Shown piece after piece: positions 26,366-34,860 of a stretch of DNA of 64,000 bases. The stretch lies in the NCBI GenBank assembly GCA_027532825.1, contig JAPZTL010000017.1, forward strand, positions 1 through 64,000, written 5' to 3'. The notes below the pieces were generated by a model. That model saw nothing but the letters and a program-made list of their open reading frames with translations. It was not told the DNA's origin and ran no database searches. Made by a program: the position numbers and the translations under genes. The first letter of the stretch is position 1. The number at the start of each line of letters is the position of its first letter. Source of the DNA: Silanimonas sp021297925 (GTDB lineage Bacteria; Pseudomonadota; Gammaproteobacteria; Xanthomonadales; Xanthomonadaceae).

Positions 26366-27526
26366 TCAGATGATCTCGAGCTCGGCGCGCAAGGCGCCGG
26401 CCTGCTTGAGGGCTTCGAGGATGGCGATCAGGTCGCCCGGAGCGGCCCCGACCTCGTTGACGGCGCGGACGATCTCGTCGAGCGAGGTGCCGCCCTGGAA
26501 CAGGAACATCCGAGAGCCTTCGCTGGTGGCGTCCACTGCCGACTGCGGCGTGGCGACCGTCTGGCCCTGGCTGAAGGGCGCCGGCTGGCTGACGGCGGTG
26601 TCCTCGGTGATCGTGACGGTGAGCGAGCCGTGGCTGACGGCCGCCGGGCGCACCTGCACGTTGCCGCCGATCACGACGGTGCCGGTGCGGGCGTTGACCA
26701 CGACCTTGGCCGCGCCGTCGCCGGCGTCGAGCGTCAGGTTCTCGACGCGGGCGAGGAAGGCGACGCGGGCGCCGGGGTCGATTGGACTCTGCACCTGCAC
26801 GGTGCCGGCGTCGAGGGCGGTGGCGCTGCTCTCGCCGAAGGCTTTGGTGAGGGCCTCGACCATCCGGCTGGCGGTGGTGAAGTCCGGCTGGTGAAGGGAC
26901 AGGGTCAGGACGCCCGGCGTGCCCTGCCCCGATGCCTCGGACAGCGCGCGCTCGACGATGGCGCCATTGGGGATCCGGCCGGAGCTGGGCACGTTCACCG
27001 TGACGCGCGAGCCGTCGCTGCCCTCGGCACCGAAGCCACCGACCACGAGGTTGCCCTGGGCGATCGCGTAGACCTGCCCGTCGGCGCCGCGCAGCGGCGC
27101 CATCAGCAGGGCGCCGCCGCGAAGGCTGACGGCGTTGGAGATCGAGGACACGGTGACGTCGATGGTCTGGCCCGGCCGCGCGAACGGCGGCAGCTCGGCG
27201 TGGATCGCCACCGCCGCGACGTTCTTCAGCTGCGGGTTGACGCCCGGCGGGATGGTCACGCCGAGCTCGTCGAGCATGTTCTTCAGGCTCTGCGTGGTGA
27301 AGGGCGACTGGCTGGTGCGGTCGCCGGTGCCGGACAGTCCGACCACGAGGCCATAGCCGACCAGCGGGTTGCCGCGCACGCCCTCGACCTGGGCGAGGTC
27401 CTTGATGCGCTCCGTAGCGGCTGCCGGGGGGGCGGCCAGCCCGCCGGTGATCGCCAGGGCGACGCCCAGGGCGATGCGCCACAGGAGGCTCGGGTTCGGG
27501 GCGGTGTCAGCGGCAGCGGGGCTCAT
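26366..27526 (-). CDS. flgI: Flagellar P-ring protein FlgI
   Basis: 386 residues with a signal peptide (LLWRIALGVALAITGGLAAP, cleavage near PAAA-TERIKD) and the mature start IKDLAQVEGVRGNPLVGYGL, then VVGLSGTGDRTSQSPFTTQS. It assembles the periplasmic P-ring around the rod. ATG 27526 follows GGAGG by eight bases. The frame open to 27586 runs into the promoter and is rejected as start. It is separated from flgH by 156 bp holding hairpins and a sigma-54-like element, so it heads a separate unit. Confidence 0.95.
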   Translation of the reverse strand: MSPAAADTAPNPSLLWRIALGVALAITGGLAAPPAAATERIKDLAQVEGVRGNPLVGYGLVVGLSGTGDRTSQSPFTTQSLKNMLDELGVTIPPGVNPQLKNVAAVAIHAELPPFARPGQTIDVTVSSISNAVSLRGGALLMAPLRGADGQVYAIAQGNLVVGGFGAEGSDGSRVTVNVPSSGRIPNGAIVERALSEASGQGTPGVLTLSLHQPDFTTASRMVEALTKAFGESSATALDAGTVQVQSPIDPGARVAFLARVENLTLDAGDGAAKVVVNARTGTVVIGGNVQVRPAAVSHGSLTVTITEDTAVSQPAPFSQGQTVATPQSAVDATSEGSRMFLFQGGTSLDEIVRAVNEVGAAPGDLIAILEALKQAGALRAELEII

Positions 27527-27569
27527 TGGTCGTCCTCCGGTGGCCCTTCGGCCACCACGCCCCCCGTGC

Positions 27570-27585
27570 TGCAAGTTCCGGGCCA
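27570..27585 (-). promoter_or_regulatory. Sigma-54-like promoter of flgI-flgJ-flgK-flgL
   Basis: Minus strand TGGCCC-GGAAC-TTGCA has one mismatch to TGGCAC-N5-TTGCA; GG and GC are conserved. It lies 44 bp upstream of the flgI ATG. Confidence 0.5.
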
Positions 27586-27599
27586 AGGCCCCGGAAATG

Positions 27600-27675
27600 G
27601 ATGGGGCAGGCCGCGGACGCAGACCTGCCCCAGTATCGGCACGCCCCTGCGGGCCTTGAGCCCCGCGGGGTGCCG
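27600..27675 (-). terminator. Two hairpins between flgH and flgI
   Basis: Read on the minus strand after flgH, a GC-rich stem pairs CGGCACCCCGCGGGG with sequence ending GGGGCGTGCCG (about 27636-27675). A second hairpin pairs TGGGGCAGG with CCTGCCCCA (about 27600-27631). Neither has a T-run. Together they could end or attenuate flgB-flgH transcription. Confidence 0.4.
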
Positions 27676-27682
27676 AGGTCCC

Positions 27683-28375
27683 TCAGTTCGGGAACCATGC
27701 CCCGTTGAAGAAGCGGTCCAGCCAGCCCATCGCGTTGCTGCGCGCCACCGGCCCTCGGCCGCCGTAGACGATCCGCGCGTCGGCGACACGGGTGGAGGCC
27801 ACGGTGTTGTCCGGGCCGATGTCGGCCGGGCGGATGATCCCCTGCACCTGGATCAGTTCGTTGCCCTGGTTCAGGGTGAGCTCCTTGCTGCCCTGGATGA
27901 CGAGGTTGCCGTTCGGCAGCTTCTGGACGACCTGGGCCGTCAGCGTTCCGGTGATCTGGTTGCTCTGGGTCGAATTGCCGTCGCCGGCGAAGTCGCGGCT
28001 GTTGGTCAAGCTGTTGTCGAGCACGTCGCGGCCACCGACGGTGACGGGCGCGCCGAACACCGAGCCGGACATCGTGTTGGTCGATTCCTTGGTGATCGCG
28101 GTGTTGGCCCGTGTGCTGGCCTGCGTGCGCTCGGACAGCGCGATGGTGACGATGTCGCCGACCTCGCGCGCCTTGCGATCCGTGTAGAGCCGAAGGCCCG
28201 GCCCTTCGCGGTAGATGGCCCCGGCCGTCGGCACGGAGGCGGGCTGGATGGGCACGGGCAGGACCGTCATCGGGCCGAGCGGCCGGACGTCGCCACGGAT
28301 CGTCGCGCCGCAGGCGGCGAGCAGCGGGAGCACCGCGGCGAGCAGGGCGAATCGACGGAAGGACGGAACGTTCAT
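27683..28375 (-). CDS. flgH: Flagellar L-ring lipoprotein FlgH
   Basis: 230 residues. The lipoprotein signal has hydrophobic core RFALLAAVLPLLAACGATIR with the lipobox LLAAC, so Cys22 or a close neighbour is lipidated. The conserved core is LYTDRKAREVGDIVTIALSE and the C-terminus contains GNELIQVQGIIRPADIGPDN, then TVASTRVADARIVYGGRGPV. It forms the L-ring in the outer membrane with FlgI beneath. It is the last gene of the flgB-H run. Confidence 0.95.
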   Translation of the reverse strand: MNVPSFRRFALLAAVLPLLAACGATIRGDVRPLGPMTVLPVPIQPASVPTAGAIYREGPGLRLYTDRKAREVGDIVTIALSERTQASTRANTAITKESTNTMSGSVFGAPVTVGGRDVLDNSLTNSRDFAGDGNSTQSNQITGTLTAQVVQKLPNGNLVIQGSKELTLNQGNELIQVQGIIRPADIGPDNTVASTRVADARIVYGGRGPVARSNAMGWLDRFFNGAWFPN

Positions 28376-28404
28376 GGTGGGACCTCCGGGCGCGGCGCGC
28401 CGGG

Positions 28405-29190
28405 TCAGACGTTGTTGTTGAGGTAGCTCAGCATCTGGTCGGTCGTGCTGATCGCTTTCGCGTTCATCTCGTAGGCACGCTGGGTCTCGATCATCGTGAC
28501 CAGCTCCTCGACGGTGTTGACGTTCGAGCTCTCGAGCGCGCCCTGCGCGAGCAGGCCGATGCCGGCCTGACCCGGCGTGCCGGCCTGCGCCGGGCCGGAG
28601 GCGCCGGACTCGAGGTACAGGTTCTCGCCCTTGGCCAGCAGGCCGGCCGGGTTCACGAAGTCGGTCAGGGTGATCTGGCCGACCTCCTGCGGCGCGGCCT
28701 GGCCGGCGATCTGCACGGTGACGGTGCCGTCGCTGCCGACCGAGATCGCCTGCGCGCCCTCGGGGATCTGGATGCCTGGCTGCACGACGTAGCCGGAATT
28801 CGTGACCAGCTCGCCTTGCGCGTTGATCTGGAAGCTGCCGTCGCGCGTGTAGGCCTCGGTGCCGTCGGGCAGCAGCACCTGGAAGAAGCCGCGCCCGTTG
28901 ATCGCCACGTCGAGCGCATTGCCGGTCTGCAGCAGGTTGCCCTGGAGGTGGCTTTTGGCCGTGCTGACCACGCGCACGCCGGTGCCGAGCTGCAGGCCGG
29001 AGGGCAGGTTGGTCTGCTGGGACGTCGCACCGCCCGGTGCCCGTACCTGCTGGTAGAGCAGGTCCTCGAAGCTGGCACGGTCACGCTTGAAGCCGGCCGT
29101 GTTGACGTTGGCGAGGTTGTTGGCGACCACCGACATGCGCGTCTGCTGCGCGTCGAGGCCGGTCTTGGCGATCCACAGGGCGGGGTTCAT
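28405..29190 (-). CDS. flgG: Distal rod protein FlgG
   Basis: 261 residues. The N-terminus ALWIAKTGLDAQQTRMSVVA then NNLANVNTAGFKRDRASFED is the rod/hook motif with the FlgG-specific insert leading to 'LLYQ'. The C-terminus SSNVNTVEELVTMIETQRAY then EMNAKAISTTDQMLSYLNN is typical, as is the length. It builds the distal rod through the P- and L-rings. It sits 29 bp from flgH. Confidence 0.97.
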   Translation of the reverse strand: MNPALWIAKTGLDAQQTRMSVVANNLANVNTAGFKRDRASFEDLLYQQVRAPGGATSQQTNLPSGLQLGTGVRVVSTAKSHLQGNLLQTGNALDVAINGRGFFQVLLPDGTEAYTRDGSFQINAQGELVTNSGYVVQPGIQIPEGAQAISVGSDGTVTVQIAGQAAPQEVGQITLTDFVNPAGLLAKGENLYLESGASGPAQAGTPGQAGIGLLAQGALESSNVNTVEELVTMIETQRAYEMNAKAISTTDQMLSYLNNNV

Positions 29191-29220
29191 GGCGGTCCTC
29201 GTTGGGTTCGGCGCACGGCG

Positions 29221-29967
29221 TCAGCGTGCGCGCAGCAGGGTGGCCGACGCGCGGGCGTTCTCATCGCCACTGCGGATGACCTTCAGGTTCATCTCGAACT
29301 GCCGGGACAGCGAGATCATCGCCACCAGCTGCTCGGTCGCGTTGACGTTGCTGTTCTCCAGGACGCCGCTCATCAGCACGTTGCCCGCGGCCGGCGTGGG
29401 CGCGGCGTCGGGCGGCAGGCGGAACAGGCCGTCCTCGCCGCGCGTCAGCTGCCGGGGGTCGGCCTGCACCACGCCGATGCGGGCGACGTTCTGCGCCTGG
29501 CCACCCGCTTCGCCCTGCGGAACGATCGCGACCGTGCCGTCGGCGCCGATGGACAGGCTCTGGAAGGGCGGGATCGCGATCGGGCTGCCGGCATCGTCGA
29601 GCACCGGCTGGCCGCGGCCGTTGGTGAGCCGGCCGGTGGCGTCCAGTTTGAGGTCGGTGGCGCGGGTGTAGGCGGGCTGGCCGCCGCGGTCGGCCACCGA
29701 CATCCAGAGGTCCGCGCCGTTGAGGGCGAAGTCCAGCGGGTTGCCGGTGCTCTGCAGGCTGCCGCCGCTCGAATCGAAGCCGCCGATGTCGCCCATCGCG
29801 TAGGTGCGGGTGGCGAGGCCCTCGCCCTTCGCGACGAAGGGCTCGGTGGCGTGCAGCAAGGCCTTGAACCCCGTCGTCGAGGCGTTCGCGAGGTTGTGCG
29901 AGACCGCGGCCTGCGCGCGCAGGGCGGCTTGGGCGCCGGTCATCGCGACATACAGGGCCTTGTCCAT
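29221..29967 (-). CDS. flgF: Proximal rod protein FlgF
   Basis: 248 residues with rod motif MDKALYVAMTGAQAALRAQA and SHNLANASTTGFKALLHATE, and C-terminal ENSNVNATEQLVAMISLSRQ FEMNLKVI. It is shorter than FlgG and lacks the FlgG insert. The gene lies between flgE and flgG in the canonical order. Confidence 0.95.
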   Translation of the reverse strand: MDKALYVAMTGAQAALRAQAAVSHNLANASTTGFKALLHATEPFVAKGEGLATRTYAMGDIGGFDSSGGSLQSTGNPLDFALNGADLWMSVADRGGQPAYTRATDLKLDATGRLTNGRGQPVLDDAGSPIAIPPFQSLSIGADGTVAIVPQGEAGGQAQNVARIGVVQADPRQLTRGEDGLFRLPPDAAPTPAAGNVLMSGVLENSNVNATEQLVAMISLSRQFEMNLKVIRSGDENARASATLLRAR

Positions 29968-30002
29968 CGTCGTGCTCCGCGGTCAGTGCGCCGGCGTCGC
30001 CG

Positions 30003-31226
30003 TCAGCGCAGGTTGATGACGGTCTGCTGGATCTGGTCGTTGGTCTGGATCATCTGCGCGTTGGCCTGGAAGTTGCGCTGCGCGACGATCATGTTCACCA
30101 GCTGCTCGGTCAGTTCGACGTTCGAGGTTTCCAGCGCGCCGGACTGCACGAGGCCGAAGTCGGAGGAGCCCGCGGCGCCGCGGCGGGCGTCGCCGGACTC
30201 GAAGGTCTGCGACCAGGCGTTGTCGCCAAGGGTCTGCAGGCCCTGCGGGTTCGGGAAAGTCGAAAGCGCAAGCTGGCCCAGTGGGTCGGCGGCGCCGTTG
30301 GTGTAGCGGGCGAACACCACGCCCTGCTGCGAGATCTCGATGCCGATCAGGCGCCCGGTGGTGTAGCCGTCCTGGCGGAGGTCGTTGATGGCGAATCGCT
30401 CGCCGTACTGCGTCGAGCCGCGCAGGTCGAGCGACAGGGTCATGGCCGCCGCGCCCGAGGTGGGGGTGTAGGCCGGAAGCGTCAGGAAGCCGCTCGCCGG
30501 GCTGGTGAGCGCGCCCTGCGCGTCGTACTGCAGGGTCTGCGCGGCGCCGACGGCGGTGCCGTCGATGTAGTTGTGCAGCTGCCACTCGTTGGCCGTCGCG
30601 GTCTTGACGTAGTACAGCGTGTGCACGTGGGCCACCCCCAGCGAGTCGTAGACGGTGACCGAGGTCGAGTGGTTGAAGCTGTTGGTGTCGGTCGGGTTGA
30701 ACGGCGTGACGGCCGGCGGCGTCGCGTTGGCCGGCAGGTTCGACCCGACGATCACTTCGCCCGTGGCGTTCGGGGCACTGTCGGTGGTCCGCAGCTGCAG
30801 GTCCTGCAGGCGGCCGGTCTCGAAGGCGGTGCCCGACGGCCCGGCCGGCGGGAACACCTGCAGGCGCGCGCCGGACGGATTGACCACGTAGCCGTTGCGG
30901 TCCACCTGGAAGTTGCCGGCGCGCGAGTAGGTGGTCGCGCCGTTGTTGCTCAGCGTGAAGAAGCCGCCGCCGGACAGGGCGACGTCGAGGTTGCGGTTGG
31001 TGAACTCGACGCTGCCCTGCGTGAACTGCTGCGTGATCCCGGTCACGCGCACGCCGGCACCGGCGGTGTTGCGTGAGGTGCCGAAGATCGACGCGGCGTA
31101 GAGGTCGCCGAACTCGGCGCGACCGGCCTTGAAACCGGAGGTCGAGACGTTGGCGATGTTGTTGGAGGTCACCGACAGGTCGGTGGTGGCGGCGCTGATG
31201 CCGGAGAGGGCGGTGCGGAAGGTCAT
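30003..31226 (-). CDS. flgE: Flagellar hook protein FlgE
   Basis: 407 residues. The N-terminus TFRTALSGISAATTDLSVTS then NNIANVSTSGFKAGRAEFGD is the hook motif, and the C-terminus ETSNVELTEQLVNMIVAQRN then FQANAQMIQTNDQIQQTVIN matches FlgE. The middle domain (about 150-300) is Ser/Thr-rich. FlgE polymerises into the hook under the FlgD scaffold encoded next to it. Confidence 0.97.
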   Translation of the reverse strand: MTFRTALSGISAATTDLSVTSNNIANVSTSGFKAGRAEFGDLYAASIFGTSRNTAGAGVRVTGITQQFTQGSVEFTNRNLDVALSGGGFFTLSNNGATTYSRAGNFQVDRNGYVVNPSGARLQVFPPAGPSGTAFETGRLQDLQLRTTDSAPNATGEVIVGSNLPANATPPAVTPFNPTDTNSFNHSTSVTVYDSLGVAHVHTLYYVKTATANEWQLHNYIDGTAVGAAQTLQYDAQGALTSPASGFLTLPAYTPTSGAAAMTLSLDLRGSTQYGERFAINDLRQDGYTTGRLIGIEISQQGVVFARYTNGAADPLGQLALSTFPNPQGLQTLGDNAWSQTFESGDARRGAAGSSDFGLVQSGALETSNVELTEQLVNMIVAQRNFQANAQMIQTNDQIQQTVINLR

Positions 31227-31267
31227 GGCGGACTCCTCGGGATGCGGTGGGTCGTCGGGGTCGCGGA

Positions 31268-31945
31268 TCAGCTGATCCGCCGGACGGCGGACAACGGCGC
31301 CGTGCCGAGCCCACCGAGGTTCAAGAGCAGGCCCTGCGGGTCGAGGGTGACGCTCTCGACCGGGGCCATCGCCGCGGTGCCCACGGCCTGCGCGTCGCGG
31401 CCTTCGCCGAAGACGGCGCGCATCCGGTAGGTCCCGGGCGGCATGGCCTGCCCCTGCGCGTTGGTGCCGTCCCAGGTGAAGGCGACGTCGCCCGCGCGCT
31501 CGGCCGGGATCTGCAAGCGCCGTACCAGCGCGCCGTTGGCGGTGGTGATGTCGACCGTGATCGTGCCGGCGCCCGGCGCCGCGGCGACGCCCGAGGCCGA
31601 CAGCGTGTCCTCCGGCCCGGCCACCAGGGCCAGCCGGTCGGTCTCGACCAGGGCATTGCGGCCGATCAGCGCCGCGCCGCGCAGCGCCTGGTCGCCGCTG
31701 ATCGCCTCGGCCATGCCGTCGAGCGAGGTGCGGAGGTCGCCCACGCCCTGCGCGGTCGACATCTGCGCCATCTGGCTGACGAACTCCGCGTTCGACAAGG
31801 GCTTGAGGGGGTCCTGGTTCTTCAACTGCTCGGTCATCAGCCGCAGGAAGTCGGCCTGTGTCAGGTCGGGCTTGCCCATCCGGCTGCCGGCGGTCGCGGT
31901 GGTGCCGAAGCCGAGGGTGTTCGCGATCGCGGGATCGAAGGCCAT
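31268..31945 (-). CDS. flgD: Hook-capping scaffold protein FlgD
   Basis: 225 residues. The N-terminal FlgD motif is LTQADFLRLMTEQLKNQDPL, then KPLSNAEFVSQMAQMSTAQG. The C-terminal part holds the FLG-Tudor/Ig fold (VAFTWDGTNAQGQAMPPGTY). FlgD caps the growing hook and is absent from the finished flagellum. It lies between flgC (20 bp) and flgE (41 bp). Confidence 0.96.
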   Translation of the reverse strand: MAFDPAIANTLGFGTTATAGSRMGKPDLTQADFLRLMTEQLKNQDPLKPLSNAEFVSQMAQMSTAQGVGDLRTSLDGMAEAISGDQALRGAALIGRNALVETDRLALVAGPEDTLSASGVAAAPGAGTITVDITTANGALVRRLQIPAERAGDVAFTWDGTNAQGQAMPPGTYRMRAVFGEGRDAQAVGTAAMAPVESVTLDPQGLLLNLGGLGTAPLSAVRRIS

Positions 31946-31965
31946 GGTCGTCTCCGTCGGCGCCG

Positions 31966-32373
31966 TCAGCGGCCGATCGTCAGGGTGGCGAGCGCCAGCT
32001 CGCGGGCGGAATTGAGGACCTCGACGTTGGCCTGGTAGCCGCGCGAGGCCGAGATCAGGTTGACCATCTGCGCCACCGGATCGATGTCCGGGGCGTACAC
32101 GTAGCCCTGGGCGTCGGCCATCGGGTGGCCGGGCTCGTAGCGCTGGATCGCCGGTTTGTCCTGCGGGTCGACACGGGTGACCGCCACCGCCGACAGGCCG
32201 GTCGCATCGCGCAAGGGCACGCTCTCGAACGTCGGCTCCAGCGGCTTGTAGGCGCTGTCGGCCGTGGACCCCACCGAGTCGGCGTTGGCGAGGTTCGAAG
32301 CGATGGTGTTGATGCGGACGGACTGCGCGGACAGGGCGCTGCCGGCGACGTCGAAGATGGGAAGGCTGCTCAT
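31966..32373 (-). CDS. flgC: Proximal rod protein FlgC
   Basis: 135 residues: SLPIFDVAGSALSAQSVRIN, then TIASNLANADSVGSTADSAY and KPLEPTFESV; C-terminus DPVAQMVNLISASRGYQANV. ATG 32373 lies 11 bp after the flgB stop; an alternative at 32388 would start inside flgB and adds nothing conserved. Confidence 0.95.
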   Translation of the reverse strand: MSSLPIFDVAGSALSAQSVRINTIASNLANADSVGSTADSAYKPLEPTFESVPLRDATGLSAVAVTRVDPQDKPAIQRYEPGHPMADAQGYVYAPDIDPVAQMVNLISASRGYQANVEVLNSARELALATLTIGR

Positions 32374-32384
32374 GGCGGCGGGTC

Positions 32385-32795
32385 TCACTGCCCGGTGATC
32401 GCGGTCATCAGGCCGCGCACGCGGGACTCGAAGAAGGTGAGGGAGGCGCGGTACTCGAGCACCGCGCGACCGAAGGCAGCGTGCTCGGCCTCGGCGTTGA
32501 CGGTGTTCCCGTCGAGGCTCGGCTGCAGGGCGGGCCGCGTGGTCACGTAGCGCCGGTAGTCCGGTGCCTCGCCGGCGGCCATCGAGACTCCGGAACGGGC
32601 GGCGCCCGCGCCACGTCCTGCCCGCTCCCGCGCCGCCTCGGCCCCGGAGAGCGCGCTCTGGAAGTCGAAGTCCTGGGCCTGGTAGCCCGGGGTGTCGGCG
32701 TTCGCCACGTTCGACGACAGCACCTTCAGGCGCTGCTCGCGCAAGGGCAGCGCGAGGGCGGAAAGACCGAGCGGGTTGTCGAAGGGACCGGCCAT
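32385..32795 (-). CDS. flgB: Proximal rod protein FlgB
   Basis: 136 residues. The motif is LREQRLKVLSSNVANADTPG then YQAQDFDFQSAL, and the C-terminal half contains NTVNAEAEHAAFGRAVLEYR. FlgB is the innermost rod subunit. It is the first gene of flgB-C-D-E-F-G-H. An exact sigma-54 site lies 34 bp upstream, in the 79-bp gap to cheV. Confidence 0.95.
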   Translation of the reverse strand: MAGPFDNPLGLSALALPLREQRLKVLSSNVANADTPGYQAQDFDFQSALSGAEAARERAGRGAGAARSGVSMAAGEAPDYRRYVTTRPALQPSLDGNTVNAEAEHAAFGRAVLEYRASLTFFESRVRGLMTAITGQ

Positions 32796-32828
32796 GTCGG
32801 GCTCCGGGCGGGATCTGCCCGGAAGCGG

Positions 32829-32844
32829 TGCAAGCGGCGTGCCA
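32829..32844 (-). promoter_or_regulatory. Sigma-54 promoter of the flgB operon
   Basis: Minus strand TGGCAC-GCCGC-TTGCA, an exact -24/-12 element 34 bp before the flgB start. Confidence 0.75.
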
Positions 32845-32874
32845 GACCCCGGCCGCGGGGGGGCGACGCGCGCC

Positions 32875-33816
32875 TCAGGCCGCGGCGGCGGCCTTCTGCA
32901 CGGCGTCGATCCGCGCCATCACCTTCTCCGCCAGTTCGTTGGCGGAGTACTTCGCGACGAAGGCGTTGGCGCCCACGCTGTCCACCATGGCGTTGTTGAA
33001 GACGCCCGACAGCGAGGTGTGCAGCAGGACGAACAGCCCGGCCAGCGCCGGGTCGCGGCGGATTTCCGTCGTCAGCGTGTAGCCGTCCATGGACGGCATC
33101 TCGATGTCGGAGATCACCATCGCGTAATGGCGCGTCACGTCGATGCCCTCGGCCGCGAGCTGCTTGAGGTGCTCGATGGCCTGGCGGCCGTCGGAGAGCA
33201 GGGTCGACGCCACGCCGAGCTGGTCGAGCACGCCGCGGATCTGGTTGCGGGCCACGCGCGAGTCGTCGGCGACGAGGATGCGGATCGGGTCCTCGCCGGG
33301 CCCGAGGCGCAGGCGGGCGTTGATCGGCTGGACCATCTTGGCCCCGGTGGCGTCGGCCAGCACCGACTCGACGTCGACCACCTGGATCAGTTCTCCGGCG
33401 TAGCGGGTCACGGCGGTCAGGTAGCTGTCGGCCACGCCCAGCTCTGGCGGCGGCCGGATGTCCTCGACGGCGATGTTGACGATGCGGTCCACCTCGGCGA
33501 CCAGAAAGCCCTGCACCGACCGGTTGAACTCGGTGACCACGAGGTAGGGCGGGTCGAGGTGGCGTTCCGGGTAGCGCACCGCGGTGCCGAGGTCGAGGAT
33601 CGGCACGGACCGGCCGCGGATGTCGGCGGCGCCGACGAAGCCGGGCGGGAGGCGCGGCACCGGGAACAGCGACGGCCGGCGCAGCACTTCCTGCACCTTG
33701 AACACGTTGACGCCGAACAGCTGGCGCCCACCAAGCCGGAACAGCAGCAAGGCGAGCCGGTTATGGCCGGCAAGGCGGGTTCGCTGGTCGATGCGGTTCA
33801 GCAGGTCGCGGGACAT
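32875..33816 (-). CDS. cheV: Chemotaxis coupling protein CheV
   Basis: 313 residues. The N-terminal CheW-like domain (about 20-160) contains LALLLFRLGGRQLFGVNVFK and the 'VQEVL..P' segment. The C-terminal receiver (about 180-310) has ADDSRVARNQI, phospho-acceptor Asp in MVISDIEMPSMDGYTL and Lys in FVAKYSANEL. It couples receptors to CheA and adapts by phosphorylation. ATG 33816 (MSRDLLNRIDQRTRLAG) is the conserved start; the frame open to 34242 overlaps flgA antisense and is rejected. In Pseudomonas cheV and cheR precede flgB; here no cheR is present. Confidence 0.92.
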   Translation of the reverse strand: MSRDLLNRIDQRTRLAGHNRLALLLFRLGGRQLFGVNVFKVQEVLRRPSLFPVPRLPPGFVGAADIRGRSVPILDLGTAVRYPERHLDPPYLVVTEFNRSVQGFLVAEVDRIVNIAVEDIRPPPELGVADSYLTAVTRYAGELIQVVDVESVLADATGAKMVQPINARLRLGPGEDPIRILVADDSRVARNQIRGVLDQLGVASTLLSDGRQAIEHLKQLAAEGIDVTRHYAMVISDIEMPSMDGYTLTTEIRRDPALAGLFVLLHTSLSGVFNNAMVDSVGANAFVAKYSANELAEKVMARIDAVQKAAAAA

Positions 33817-33895
33817 GCGGCTCGGCAGCCTCGGTTCCGTGGATGACGTCCCTGTGGTTGTCGGCCCGCGGGCGGGCGTCTTGAGCCCCGGTTCG

Positions 33896-33911
33896 TGCAG
33901 GGCGCGTGCCA
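33896..33911 (-). promoter_or_regulatory. Sigma-54 promoter of cheV
   Basis: Minus strand TGGCAC-GCGCC-CTGCA; one mismatch in the -12 box with the GC kept. It lies 80 bp upstream of the cheV start and only 15 bp from the divergent flgA element. Confidence 0.6.
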
Positions 33912-33926
33912 TCGGGCGCCCGGCGC

Positions 33927-33942
33927 CGGCACGGCGCTTGCA
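33927..33942 (+). promoter_or_regulatory. Sigma-54 promoter of flgA
   Basis: CGGCAC-GGCGC-TTGCA; one mismatch at the first base of the -24 box. It lies 38 bp before the flgA ATG and is divergent from the cheV element. Confidence 0.6.
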
Positions 33943-33979
33943 CAGCCTGCCACGAGTCCCGCGACCGCCGGAGTGATCC

Positions 33980-34732
33980 ATGTCCCGTCCCGAAGCCCCG
34001 ACGCCCTTGCCGAGCCCGGCCCCGATGCCGCCGCGCCGGCCGCCGCCGCTGTGGCCGCCCCGGGCGCCGCGGGCCCGACGGCCGCTGCATCTCGGCCTGC
34101 TGGTGGCGCTGCCGCTGGCCGTCCCGGCCCTCGGGGCGGACGGCGTGTTCCAGACCGTCGAGTCGATCCGGGCAGCGGCCGAGGCCAGCCTCGCCGGCCC
34201 CGACACCCGCGTCGAAGCCCAGCTCGACCCGGCGCTGCGCATGCCCCCCTGCCCGCGGGACCTTCAGGCAGCGGCGATCTCGGCCGTTAACGTCGAAGTG
34301 CAGTGCCCGGGCGGCTGGCGGCTGTTCGTGCCGGTCCGGGTCAGCCGCCAGCAGGCCATGGTGGTGCTGGTCGAGGCGGTGGCGCCGGGCCAGCCGGTGC
34401 CGTCCTCGGCGCTGCGCGTCGAATCGCGCGACGCCGCACGGCTGGCCGGGGTCCCGATCACCGATCCGGCCCGGGTCGTGGGCCAGATCCTGCGCCGCGG
34501 CGGACGGCCCGGGCAGGTGCTGGTGCAGGCCGACCTGGTCGCGGCGCCGGTGCTCAAGCGCGGCGAGCCGGTCAGCCTCGTGGCCGGGGGCCCCGGCTTC
34601 GAGGTGAGGGTCGCCGGCCGGGCCCTCGCCGATGCCGGCCCCGGCGAGGTGGTCCGGGTCGAGAACCTGAGCTCCCGCCGGGTGCTGGCGGGGGTGGTGG
34701 CGGGCCCCGGGCTGGTCCGGGTCGGGCGCTGA
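33980..34732 (+). CDS. flgA: Flagellar P-ring assembly chaperone FlgA
   Basis: 250 residues. An N-terminal Pro/Arg-rich cytoplasmic segment precedes the signal helix LGLLVALPLAVPALGADGVF. The mature part has the SAF domain: VSRQQAMVVLVEAVAPGQPV through PSSALRVESRD, and the C-terminal GEVVRVENLSSRRVLAGVVA. It works in the periplasm to help FlgI form the P-ring. The unusually long Pro-rich extension before the signal helix suggests the true start may lie later (for example ATG 34025). Confidence 0.9.
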   Translation: MSRPEAPTPLPSPAPMPPRRPPPLWPPRAPRARRPLHLGLLVALPLAVPALGADGVFQTVESIRAAAEASLAGPDTRVEAQLDPALRMPPCPRDLQAAAISAVNVEVQCPGGWRLFVPVRVSRQQAMVVLVEAVAPGQPVPSSALRVESRDAARLAGVPITDPARVVGQILRRGGRPGQVLVQADLVAAPVLKRGEPVSLVAGGPGFEVRVAGRALADAGPGEVVRVENLSSRRVLAGVVAGPGLVRVGR

Positions 34733-34795
34733 GCCCGCCGAACCTTGAACGCCGCCACGAAACACGATTCCCGAAAAAAAACCGCCCGGCCGGGC

Positions 34796-34822
34796 TAAAG
34801 TCCCGGCGACCACGGCCGCTAC
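34796..34822 (+). promoter_or_regulatory. Sigma-28 (FliA) promoter of flgM
   Basis: TAAAGTCC, 11 bases, then GCCGCTAC, against TAAAGTTT-N11-GCCGATAA. It ends 38 bp before the flgM ATG. FliA-driven flgM is the usual feedback arrangement. Confidence 0.65.
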
Positions 34823-34860
34823 AGGTCGTGAGGAACCCCCAGTTCCGGAGGACAGACCCA

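Noticed and set aside
26366..27586. Longer FlgI start at 27586
   Set aside because: The extra codons overlap the sigma-54-like element; ATG 27526 has a perfect GGAGG and the signal peptide follows directly.
25400..28426. 1008-codon plus-strand frame opposite flgJ-flgI-flgH
   Set aside because: Antisense shadow created by codon bias at high GC; no domain seen.
32875..34242. Long minus-strand frame extending cheV upstream across flgA
   Set aside because: The first 140 codons are antisense to flgA and low-complexity; CheV homology starts only at MSRDLLNRID (33816).
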